From: Cornus controversa
Lineage: Eukaryota; Streptophyta; Magnoliopsida; Cornales; Cornaceae
Reading direction: 5' to 3'
Assembly: GCA_026545225.1 (NCBI GenBank)
Contig: CM048845.1
Span: 36,503,001-36,567,000 of the forward strand
Length of the DNA: 64,000 bases
Shown: piece after piece, positions 33,922-45,028 of the stretch
Layout of the letters: every line of letters starts with the position of its first letter
Numbering within the stretch: position 1 is the first letter of the stretch
Program-made: the position numbers and the translations under genes
The notes under the pieces: model-generated
What the model was told of the DNA's origin: nothing
Databases searched by the model: none
What the model saw: only the letters and a program-made list of their open reading frames with translations

Positions 33922-35365
33922 CTGGATAAATAATATAGACAAAACAGATTAAGTTCATATTCAAAGCTAGAAAGGAAAAAAAAATTATATATTCAAAGCT
34001 AGAAAAGTAATTCATACATACACAAAACTAAATAATGATTACTAATTAAAACAAATACATTTTTGTGCTCAAAAAACCATGAAAAAGAGAAAAAGATATT
34101 AATAGTATCACAATAATAACATGCAGGTACACCATTGAATAGGAGGTAATTCCCAAACATGTAACTGCTCCCAAAAAGAAGACTGTTTCTTTTATACTTC
34201 TGGTGAGAACAAAAATTGAAAAGAAAATGTCAAGCTCTCTGCTTTTCTTCGGTTGAAGGAAAAAAAAAGAAAAAAGAAACCATCAATTCAGCATACTACT
34301 TCAGCCATTCTTCTGTTACTTGCAATGGATTCAGTGTTCAGGTGCACCACTTATCCAAGAGATCAGCTAAAAAAGTTGGTGGGGTTTTATACCACAGACA
34401 TTCAAGTCATCTCCTCAACTTTTTTATCCTGCTGATGCAAATGACTAACAATTCGCACTTGTCTATCCCCAACCAAAAAGTACAACATAAATTAAATGTA
34501 AAAAAAAAGTTACAGGAAGGGAGAAAATATATTTCTGACCATATTTTACTAGGAAAAAGAAAAGAAAAAGTCAGCATATTTTATTAACTTGCACATGTTA
34601 GAAGAAAAAGAATCAGATTACATCACTTTCATAACAGCAACATCATTCATCCAGATTGGAGCCGGAAGGATACATGTTAGAATAGAAAGTGTTGGATCAA
34701 TAGGACTTAGGTTGGCATATTTCGTGAATAAAAACTAGAGTCTGTAATTTTCTTTTCTTTTTTAGTTTAGCTAAAATTTTAAAAGTAATTGTCAAGTTAG
34801 TTACCTCTTAATGATGGTCAAAGATGGAATTCAAGCTTTAACCAAAAGCAAAAGCATAATCTTTGACAATAAAGATACAAAGGTAAATTGACATTGCTAT
34901 ATCTACTTACGAAATTATGGTACATGCATTCGTGCATTGTGGTTTTGAGAATTCATGATTTGATTTGGAAAATCCTAATTGATATGCATCAATAGTGTTC
35001 TTGGAAACTTCTTACCTAAATTTTTTTTAAGTATAAGATTCATGAGCACTTCGATCAATTGAGCTATCGATAATCAAAGGCTGCATGATCTGTGTTGATC
35101 GATTGACATGTTTCTAGGTCAACAAAGCCACTTGGAAAGTAGTTTCCTTTCCAAATTAAAACACCAAAACCCTATTCTCTACAACACTGGTTTGTTTATA
35201 AATACATACAAACTCTAAGACTATAGAGATACACATGTTAGAGAGATTTGAAGCATAGTTTGAGTGCATTCATATATTTTTCTTTGGATAAACACTCACA
35301 CCCCTGAAGTTGGACCTAATTACACACGATGGTCGAAATACGCCTCTATTACATTGACCACCCTT
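33922..35365. other. Intron sequence, no gene recognised
   Basis: AT-rich sequence with no recognised repeat ends or coding region. CACTCACACCCCTGAAGTTG near 35290 resembles Mutator-like MITE ends seen elsewhere in the window, but I saw no partner. Confidence 0.45.
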
Positions 35366-35867
35366 ATCGCTCTCATTCCTAAGAAGGGTGGTGCCATCAA
35401 GCATCTTGAGACCTTCTATGTTCAACCAAGATTTTAGGCCTATTAGCTTGGTGGCACTTATACAAGCTTATAGCCAAAATCCTAGCAACAAGACTGAAGG
35501 ATGTTCTGGATGGGGTTATTTCAGAGTCTCAGAATGCGTTTGTTGGTGGCCTTCAAACTCTGACCTCTGTTTTGGTGGCTAGTGAGTGTGGATACTAGAG
35601 TTAGCAGTGGTGAGCCGAGGGTGGTGTGTAAGCTTGATGTGAAGCAAGCTTATGACTACGTGAGTTGGGACATTTTGATTTATATCCCAGAGAGGATGTG
35701 GTTTGGTGAGAGGTGAAGGGGATGGATTCGATTATATATTTCCACAATGAGGTTCTTAGTGCTGGTGAATGTCATTCCGTCTGGCTTTTTTGGCAATTCG
35801 AGAGGCTTGAGCCAGCGAGATCCCTTATCCCCTTTCCTCTTTATCATTGTGATGGAGGGATTCAACA
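35366..35867 (+). pseudogene. LINE reverse transcriptase fragment
   Basis: Frames give [17 protein letters not shown], an [13 protein letters not shown] decayed part, then VCKLDVKQAYDYVSWDILIY, RFLVLVNVIPSGFFGNSRGL and PLSPFLFIIVMEGF. These are the L1-type reverse transcriptase segments also present at 28855-29335. Multiple frameshifts and stops. It is cut by the copia LTR at 35868. Confidence 0.85.
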
Positions 35868-36240
35868 TGTTTATAAAATAAAATAAAATAAAATTGAAGA
35901 AAAAAATTAAACAAGAAGCGCAGAAGAATATAACGTGGTTTGGCCACTACAGCCTACATCCACGGCACACAAAGCCCAAAGAGCTACATCACTTTTATTG
36001 TATTATTTTTGTTTACAATGACCACCTCTATTTATAGGTGAGAGAATACACGTGATAAATATAGAAAATACATTAATGGAAGATTTCTAAAATCAATCCC
36101 TTAAATCATCTTCTATCAAGGCTTAAATCACTCCAATAATATATTCTCCAACACCTCCCCCCCCCCCCCCTCAAGTTGGTACACGGAGATTTTAACTCAA
36201 GTGTCCAACTTGAAACTAAATACGAAGTTTCGGCTAAACC
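35868..36240 (-). mobile_element. copia LTR and purine tract on the minus strand
   Basis: 35868-36153 is an LTR on the minus strand: it starts TGTTGGAGAATATATTATTG and ends TTTATAAACA. A purine tract (reverse of the C run at 36159-36172, preceded by ACCAACTTGAG) lies directly upstream, so this is a 3' LTR with a short piece of internal sequence to about 36230. The same LTR family forms the solo LTR at 53540-53837. The rest of the element is missing. Confidence 0.85.
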
Positions 36241-36282
36241 ATGTTATGTCTTGTGTTTTTGTGTGATTGCACTGGTGGCTTT

Positions 36283-36353
36283 TGTTGAAGGATTTATGTA
36301 TTTAAGTTACACCCTCTCTAAGCTTAAGCTTTTAGAGTAGATGGTTATCAACA
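36283..36353 (+). repeat. 5' LTR of the TRIM
   Basis: 71 bp, TG...CA ends, TSD GCTTT on its left, primer site TGGTATCAGAGC (36354-36365) on its right. Confidence 0.9.
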
Positions 36354-36365
36354 TGGTATCAGAGC
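36354..36365 (+). promoter_or_regulatory. Primer binding site shared by TRIM LTR and copia leader
   Basis: TGGTATCAGAGC follows the TRIM LTR but leads into copia leader and coding sequence. It therefore marks the join between the two elements. Confidence 0.75.
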
Positions 36366-36631
36366 ATTAAGATTCACGTTGAAGACATAACGTAAGAAGC
36401 TTCTTCTTCTTTTTTTTTTCTTATTCCTTTTTCTTTTTTCAATTTCTTCTTTCTCAATTTCTCTATTCTTTCTCTGGATATTATGTTTCTCTATTCTTTC
36501 TTTGGCAGAATGACCTAGAACCCTAGGTCTCCAAAAAATAAAAAAAAATTGTCTTTGTTCTTGATCTCATATTCAAATTCTTTAGTTCTCTTGCTTGAAA
36601 TTTATACTCGGATTATCTCGTCTTAGCAATC

Positions 36632-37089
36632 ATGGGTGACAATACCTACACCATTCCTCTCGGTTATAAGATCTAGACTCATCTCGAATCTCTTCCGTCT
36701 TGGATATCATGGATCGTAGTGGTCGCAGTACCAAGAAGTGTACATATTATGGCCACACCAACCATTCTATTGATTACTGTTGGGAACTCCACAGCAAGCC
36801 CGCATGGACAAATCAGGCTACGGTTAAGGAGGAGAACTCTAACTCCACAGCTGAGGACCATGTTTTTATTCCCAAGGCAGAGTATGATTCAATTATCAAG
36901 CGCATCAATCTTCCATCCACCTCCACAACCACTTTATTCGATTCAGGTAATACTTGTCCTCTTTCCTTATCCGGTACATCTTGGATTATTGATTCAAGGG
37001 TCTCCGGTCATATGACGGGTAACTTTTCCCTTCTTTCTAATTTTTCCCATACTTCCTCTCCCTCATTTGTCACGATAGCTAACGCTACC
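36632..37089 (+). pseudogene. copia gag end and protease, first half of the split copia
   Basis: A gag-like start at 36632 (MGDNTYTIPLGYK) stops at once, and the main capsid region is missing, so about 1 kb of gag was deleted. From 36700 come a zinc knuckle with its second Cys changed to Tyr (CTYYGHTNHSIDYC), a linker, and the protease site, where the usual DSG triad reads DSR (SWIIDSRVSGHMTG). The frame is interrupted at 37089 by the inverted-LTR element and resumes at 45029. Confidence 0.85.
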
Positions 37090-40080
37090 TGTCACACCCC
37101 GACTTCCGACACCTGGTTAGGACCGAAAGAAGTGGGATGTGAACTGGTGAAGTCAAACATCAAAGCCTCGGTCACCGGAGATTCCATCACCGTGCCTAGG
37201 TCTTAACCTTAAGTCAATGCGGAAGGTCAATACATACATGCTCTAAATCATCAATTTATATCTCAACACTCACATAATCCTTGTACAAGTTTTGCACAAT
37301 GTACAAACAATTACTCATATTTCTAATATCCATGGACCCATATAAATACAAGTTACATAATATAATTGTAATCTCACATCAATATAATCCACATGTCACA
37401 TGCCGGCATGGATAGCCAAATACACAATTCATAACACTATATCCAAAAAGAAATTCTAAAAAAATATTCTTTCAAATCACTCTAGTACTCTAAGCCTCAT
37501 CCTTCAGTGATGCTTTATCTGAAAAAGAGTTTGTAAATAGGGGGTTAGCTTTATCCTCTCACAACTCAGTAGGAATGATCCACCCTTCTCTACCATAATG
37601 CGTCAGTCATGCACATATGCATATGACATCATTACATGTCTACATGACAGATACCCATGTTTTTTACCCATAAACAATCATGTTTTTCAAATCATGCGTG
37701 ATGCTTCACATTTCAATGCATACACACACACACACATATATATATCAAATTGGACAATTCACAATTAATATATAACTCATGCCACATAATTCCGGAAATC
37801 AATTCAATGGGGGCTATCTCATCACACCAATAGTAAGAGTCTCAAGGGCACCCAAACTCTGCTTACGCTTACTCGGGTTACTATCCCTACGGGAGCATCT
37901 CTGCTTGACCAAGTTTTGGGTCTTTCACCCTAGAGGTCATCCTCTTATCTTAATTCACACTCCTACCCCAAAACTCATTACGTAGTGCACATAATCACAT
38001 CAATGCACATATCTCAGACTCACACAATGCAATGCATTTTATCAAATCAATGCATTTTACTTCTCAACTCAAGATTGTCACACTGTCATTCACTCACTTC
38101 ATGAAAATCATCATGCTTATGCATTTTCAAAAAAAATCATATCTTTCATGCATAGGTTTAAAGCAAAACTTAGATTTTCATATTTTCATCAAATGAACAC
38201 AATTTCATCAAAGAGCATTCATGGTTTCAACTTCATATATGCAACATATATAAGTCCTAACTAGCATGTTAGACATATACATGTGCATAAAACACATTTA
38301 TATATATATATATATATATATACATAATACCCTAATCTCAAGAAATTCCAATCCTATCTTTCATGTCACAATTCAAAGGCCTATAGAATTAAAGTAAGGA
38401 AGAACTTCACACCCCTACCTCAATTTGGAGTGAGAACTCCAAAAATCTCCAATTGTCGAGCAAGTTTAAAAGATCGCCATCCGCTGCCTTGTCGGAATTA
38501 TGTTACACGGCCACGAGTATCCAATCCACAGAAAGCCAAATTTAAATTCAGGTCTCTAGTCCAACTCATCTTCAAGCCAATTAAATCAGCCCAATTAATT
38601 GCAAGCTCAACTCAAAACCCAATTTGATCCAATTCCATTTCAATTGCCAAGTCCATTTAACTGGGCAGCCCAATTGAAAAACAACTTCAAGGTCCAACTT
38701 AAATATTTAAATTCAGCCCATAATATGTAAATTGGCAGCCCACTTCATTATGTAGGCCCAAATAATACCCAATCCAATATGGTAGCCCATCATTCTTCAC
38801 TAACCCAATTCAGCCCAATCAGCCCACCTTGACTTCAACATCATCATCTTCATCACCACAAGAAGTTACACCAAAACGTGACCCAAAACCGAGCTTACCC
38901 GTAACTCACCCATAACCATTAACCACCACCTTCGACTGCGCACGTGACACCAATTGAACCTTCAGCTTGCATAACAAGATACTAAGAAACCATCCTTTCC
39001 GACCATTCCGCTGCCGGAAGGCACCACCAGCCGCTAGCAACCACCACCGTTGCCACTGTGCACCATGAGACTCAAGCTTTCTCTCTCTTGACAGCTCTCT
39101 CTCTCTCTATTTTCTTCATCAAGCAACCACTTCAGCAGTGCAAAACCAAGCAATTGAACCTCAATTGTCCAGCCACTGCAACACTCACAAAAACACCACC
39201 TTCACCCTCCTCACAGCCAGCCAACTTCTGCCAGAACCGCTGCGAGATCAACCCAGCCACCAGCCAAGCCTCCCCCTTTCTCTCTCAGTTATCCCTTCTC
39301 TCTTCATCCTTTCGGCTTCTCCTTTTTCTCTTTCTTCTTTTTCTCTTCTTCCCTTTTTTCTTCCTCTATTTATCAGCCGACACCCCCATGTGGGTCTGTT
39401 ATCTTTTTTTTTTTTTGAACCCTTATCTTCCCTCCTTTACCAGCTCTCTACCAACCCACTTGGTCTTCTTCTTATCTTAAAGTAAAAATATCTTCCACTT
39501 TAAAACTCTCTCTCTATTTAGCATATATATATAATACACACATATGCATACAATCAGCCTAACATATTAAGATCATACACATCCTACATATAATATGATA
39601 CATATTCATATATACATATTATATGCACCACATTTCTTTTCTTTTTCTCTCTGCCGACACAATGATGCATCTCCCATCATTTAAGATGCATGTATACCTT
39701 ATATCTATATAAATCATACCTTACCTCTTTCTTGGTCTCGAGCGACTCACCCTCCTATGCCATCCTTATCATAAGATATATATATCTTTCCACCTTTTCT
39801 CTTACTCATCCTCCACCACACGGTCTATCTACAATTCCCATCCACATAAAACATAAATAACATATATATGTTTCTACAATATATATAAATATCTTCCTCC
39901 ATAATTATCTCACTCATTCTCCACGCATATATAATAATATATAGGTATCTAACAATATTTATAATTAAATATAAATACTCCTACTATATATATATATACA
40001 CACACATATGTATATATTTATTTCCTTCAACTATATATATATAATCCCATCTATATATAGATATTCATATCCTCCATCTC

Positions 40081-40124
<44 letters not shown>

Positions 40125-40206
40125 CATCTTTCCGAAATTAATTAATTCAGAAAAATTAAATCCGGTCCAAAAATCACCTGGAACCGGTCAAAAATAATCC
40201 GGTCCC
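37090..40206 (-). repeat. Left arm of the inverted pair (LTR on the minus strand)
   Basis: On the minus strand the arm starts near GGACCGGATTATTTTTGACC and ends TCGGGGTGTGACA. Just before its start, the minus strand reads TTTTGAGGACGAAATTCC (40210-40240). This matches the end of many Ty3/gypsy polyproteins (FEDEI), so this arm is a 3' LTR in its natural position. It contains (TA)n and (CA)n tracts near 37725, 38300 and 40080. Confidence 0.78.
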
Positions 40207-41783
40207 CAACCACCCCACCTTTAAGGAATTTCGTCCTCAAAATTAGAAACATACTCCGAGGCGTAGAATGTTCTAAAAATCTTAAGCAGCATCCCGCATT
40301 TTCCTTATATCAATGGAAATATTCACAATTCGTCGATATCCAACACATGGCTTCCACTCCGTAACCAATAAGGTTTTGGCTATCACACCATACAATTCAA
40401 CTCCACATTCCACGAAATATCCAACTGTTGATATACCCCAAACGATGTCTAAACATCCCAAAAATGTAGTACCATCATCACACCGTGAATTATCACAACC
40501 ACAGTTATCCCCCAAACCGAGTTCAGGTAGATAAGTTATAACCAATTCACTGTCAAACCAATCCACTTTCCAATCACCGAAAGTATGCTTATACATCCCT
40601 TTTCTAGTAATTCGTCCTCCTTGAACTTGACTTTACGAAATCGAGGTAACTCGGTTTACACGTCACCGCCCCAAATCTCAAGAGTCATTCCAAAGTGTAC
40701 AACCACGAAGATAATCATACCTACGCAATACACAAGTGTAAGTTCATCACCATTCATCTCACCAATTCACACACAAGCTCAAACTTGATTAAAACTTGAT
40801 GAAATTCACATATTCATCTTTTATTGATTCCACAATCCATACACCTCGTAATCATAATTCAAGAACACTCATTGTACCAATCCTTCTCAAATACCACAAT
40901 TCACCACAATCCCCGAAGCACTTGTTTCATAGAGTCCACAGTCTCTACCTCGAGGCCTATCCAGTCCATCCCTATCTCTAGTCTCAAATAATATCCTCAA
41001 CCGATCACATCAATCACCCACGGTGATACTTCCCTATTATCTGGGATCATCAATACCCAAAATCATTCTATTGTTATTAAACATTACCTTCCAACTGGCA
41101 TACCACTCCGGGCATAGTCCAAAACCCCGGGAATGCTACAATCCACATCAATCCTGTGCACTTAACAAGTGCACTAACTAAATAAGGCACATAAGGGTGC
41201 GATTGACAAAACAATCCACGTAGTTATGTCCAGTCTCATAGACTACAATCCATTGGAATCTCACGCCAAAGCTAGAGTCTTACATCCCATCCCCCCCTCG
41301 CCCCCCTCCCCCCCCCCCCCCCCCCAACTTCATAATCTCATTTCTCAAAGAATGAATCTTACTTGCCCATCCATCAACCCAAACGGACCTTTTCGACCTC
41401 TCGAGTACCCATCAATTCATTTCCAGGATCTCCCTAGGCACCCCAAGATTCTGACTACTTCGTCGAGGGTCCCTCAAACATTCCCTTGCATGTCTCTCTA
41501 AAATTTCAGAATCCATGCATTACGATGTCACACCCCGATTTCCGTTCTCCAGAATCCGAGGGTGGACAATGTTATCACTCCCAAACCACCCATCACTTAT
41601 CTACTCATCAATTTCATCGAGGACGCTTAATTCGGGTGCATGTACACAAGATTGTGCATTGCAGACTCAACAAGTCCCATTGGGGTCAATACATAACGCC
41701 CCATGTCCATCCTAAGGCATTTCAACATTTCTGCCTAGGGTACATTTCGATGGATCGAAAAGCCCCTGTTAGATGCATTGAAG
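40207..41783 (-). other. Internal region of the inverted-LTR element
   Basis: About 1.6 kb with no recognised gag or pol domains. Only the FEDEI-like terminus at 40210-40240 on the minus strand suggests a gypsy polyprotein end. A second LTR-like terminus, TGTCACACCCCGATTTCCG, lies at 41526, so the right part may include a fragment of another LTR. A long run of C is at 41282-41326. Open frames here look non-coding. Confidence 0.55.
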
Positions 41784-43803
41784 GACCGGATTATTTTTGA
41801 CCGGTTCCAAGTGATTTTCGGACCGGATTTAATTTTTTCGAATTAATTAATTTCGGAAAGATGCAGACATATATATATATATATATATATGGACATATGT
41901 ATATATATAGTGGGAGTTTATATTTAATTATAAATAATGTTAGATACATGTATATTATTATATGTGTGTAGAGAATGAGTGAGATAATTATGGAGGAAGA
42001 TAGTTATATATATTGTATAAATATATATATGCTATGCATGTTTTATGTGGATGGGAATTGTAGATGGACTATGTGGTGGAGTATTAGTAAGAGAAAAGGT
42101 GGAAAGATATATATATCTTATGATAATGATGGCATAGGACCAAGAAAGAGGTAAGGTATGATTTATATAGATATAAGGTATACATGTATCTTAAATGATG
42201 GGAGGTGCATCATTGTGTCGGAAGAGAGAAAAAGAAAAGAAATGTGGTGCATATAATATGTATATATGGATATGTATCAATTTATATGTAGGATATGAAT
42301 GATCTTAATATGTTAGGCTGATTGTATGCATATGTGTGTATTATATATATATACTAAATAGAAAGAGAATTTTAAAGTGGAAGATATTTTTACTTTAAGA
42401 TAAGAAGAAGACCAAGTGGGTTGGCAGACCCACATTGGGGTGTCGGCTGATAGATAGAGGAAGAAAAAGAAAAGAAGAGAAAAAGAAGAAAGAGAAGAAG
42501 GAGAAGTCGAGAGGATGAAGAGAGAAGGGATAACCGAGAGAGAAAGGGGGAAGCTCGGCTGGTGGCTGGGTTGATCTCGCAGTGGTTCCGGCAGAAGGTG
42601 GTTGGCCGTGAGGAGGGTGAAGGTGGTGTTTTTGTGGGTGTTGCAGTGGCTGGACAATTGAGGTTCGGCTGCTTGGTTTTGCACTGCCAAAGTAGTTGCT
42701 TGATGAAGAAAATAGAGAGAGAGAGAGCTGCCGAGAGAGAGAAAGCTTGAGTCTCATGGTGGACAGTGGCAACGGTGGTGACTGCTAGCGACTGGTGGTG
42801 CCTTCCGGCAACGGAATGGTCGGAAAGGATGGTTTCTTAGTAGCTTGTTATGCAAGCTGAAGTTTCAATTGGTGTGTCTCTTGTGCACAGCCGAAGGTGG
42901 TGGTTAATGGTTATGGGTGATTTATGGATAAGCTCGGTTTTGGGTCACGTTTTGGTGTAGCTTGTTGTGGTGCTGTCAGCTGAAACGAATGGAATTTTTT
43001 GGTGGCGTTTCAGTCCAGCAGTGGCCATATGTGTATGGTTTCAGAAGATTGAGCTTGGTGGCTTGGTGTTGGTGGTTTAAATGGGACTTCTTGGGCTAGA
43101 TTGATGATGGGTTGCCCATGGTTGGAGGGGACTCTTGGCTTCAAGGATGGTGGTGCTGGTGGTTGGTTGGGCTACGGTGGCTCACGGAGGTGGCAGGTTG
43201 GTCACAATTTAGGTGGTTGTGCTTGAGGTTGATGGTGAATTTTGGGCTGTTCAATGGAGGTTCAGTTTGTGGTGATGAAGATGATGATGATGTTGAAGTC
43301 AAGGTGGGCTGATTGGGCTGAATTGGGTTAGTGAAGAATGATGTGCTGCCATATTGGATTGGGTATTATTTGGGCCTACATAATGAAGTGAGCTGCCAAT
43401 TTACATATTATGGGCTGAATTTAAATTTTTAAGTTAGGATCTTAAAGTGGTCTTTCAATTGGGCTTCCGAGTTAAATGGACTTGGTAATTGAAATGGAAT
43501 TGGATCAAATTGGGTTTTGAGTTGAGCTTGCAATTAATTGGGCTGATTTAATTGGCTTGAAGATGAGTTGGACTAGAGACCTGAATTTAAATTTGGCTTT
43601 CCGTGGACTTTGGATACTCATGGCCGTGTAACATAATTCCGACAAGGCAGTGGATGGCGATATTTTAATCTTGCCCGACAATTGGAGATTTTTGCAGTTC
43701 TCACTCCAAATTGAGGTAGGGGTGTGAAGTTCTTCCTTTAATTCTATAAGCCTTTGAATTGTGGCATGAAAGATAGGATTGGGATTTCTTGATATTAGGG
43801 TAT

Positions 43804-43834
<31 letters not shown>

Positions 43835-44360
43835 ATGTGTTTTATGTACATGTATATGTCTAACATGCTAGTTAAGACTTATATATGTTGCATATGTGAA
43901 GTTGAAACCATGAATGCTCTTTGATGAAATTGTGTTCATTTGATAAAAACATAAAAATCTAAGTTTTGCTTTAAACCTGTGCATAAAAGATACGATTTTT
44001 TTTTAAAATGCATAAACATGATGATTTTCATGAAGTGAGTGAATGAAAAATGCATTGATTTGATAAAATGCATTGCATTGTGTGAGTCTGTGAAATATGT
44101 GCATTGATGTGATTATGTGCACTACGTAATGAGTTTTGGAACAGGAGTGTGAATTAAGATAAGAGGATGACCTCTAGGGTGAAAGACCCAAAACTTGGTC
44201 AAGCGGAGATGCTCCAGTCGGGATAGTAACCCGAGAAAGCGTAAGCAGAGTTTAGGTGCCCTTGAGACCCTTACTATTGGTGTGATGAAATAGCCCCCAT
44301 TGAATTGATTTCCGGAATTATGTGGCGTGAGTTATATATTAATTGTGACTTGTCCAATTT

Positions 44361-44391
<31 letters not shown>

Positions 44392-45023
44392 ATGCATTGA
44401 AATGTGAAGCATCACGCATGATTCGAAAAACGTGATTGTTTATGGGTAAAAAGTATGGATATCTGTTATGTAGACATGTAATGATTTCATATACATACAT
44501 GCATGACTAACGCATTAAGGTAGAGAAGGGTGGATCATTCCTACTGAGCTATGAGAGGATAAAGCTCACCCCCTATTTACAAACTCTTTTTCAGATAAAG
44601 TATCACGGGAGGATGAGGCTCAGAGTACTAGAGTGATTTGAAAGAATATTTTTTTAGTATTTCTTTTTGAATATAGTGTTATAAATTGTGTATTTGGTTA
44701 TCCATGCCGGTATGTGACATGTGGATTATATTGATGTGAGATTGTAATTACATTATGTAACTTGTATTTATATGGGTCCATGGATATTAGAAATGTGAGT
44801 AATTATTTATACATTGTGCAAAACTTGTATAAGGATTATGAGAGTGTTGAGATATAAATTGATGATTTAGAGCATGTATGTATTGAGCTTCCGCATTGAC
44901 TTAAGGTTAAGACCTCGGCACGGTGATGGAATCTCTGGTGACCAAGGCTTTGATGTTTGACTTCACCGGTTCACACCCCACTTCTTTCACTCCTAACCGA
45001 GTGTCAGAAGTCAGGGCGTGACA
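41784..45023 (+). repeat. Right arm of the inverted pair (LTR on the plus strand)
   Basis: It starts near GGACCGGATTATTTTTGACC and ends GGGCGTGACA. It aligns in reverse with the left arm along its length. Indels separate the arms: about 310 bp extra here around 42960-43320 and about 170 bp extra in the left arm's inner part. Confidence 0.8.
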
Positions 45024-45028
45024 GTACC

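Larger units (their letters stand above)
37085..45028. mobile_element. 7.9-kb retroelement derivative with LTRs in inverted orientation
   Basis: The element 37090-45023 starts TGTCACACCCCGACTTC and ends GAAGTCAGGGCGTGACA. Flanking 5-mers are CTACC (37085-37089) and GTACC (45024-45028), four of five identical. Without the insert and one copy, the copia reading frame is continuous across the site. The outer 3.1-3.2 kb on each side are inverted copies of each other (for example 38410-38470 with 43670-43730, and 39063-39080 with 42742-42759). They have ends typical of long plant gypsy LTRs. The 1.6-kb centre has no recognised protein domain. It resembles a LARD-type derivative, except that normal LTRs are direct repeats. 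Confidence 0.82.

Noticed and set aside
39058-39485. Overlapping 140- and 115-codon frames rich in Ser, Leu and Phe
   Set aside because: They are mirrored by minus-strand frames in the other arm (42313-42772) and come from CT-rich LTR sequence. No known protein pattern.
37090-45023. Reading the inverted arms as terminal inverted repeats of a cut-and-paste DNA transposon
   Set aside because: The TG...CA ends, a near 5-bp target copy and a gypsy polyprotein-type end next to the left arm favour LTR origin. No transposase is visible. The DNA-transposon reading is not fully excluded.
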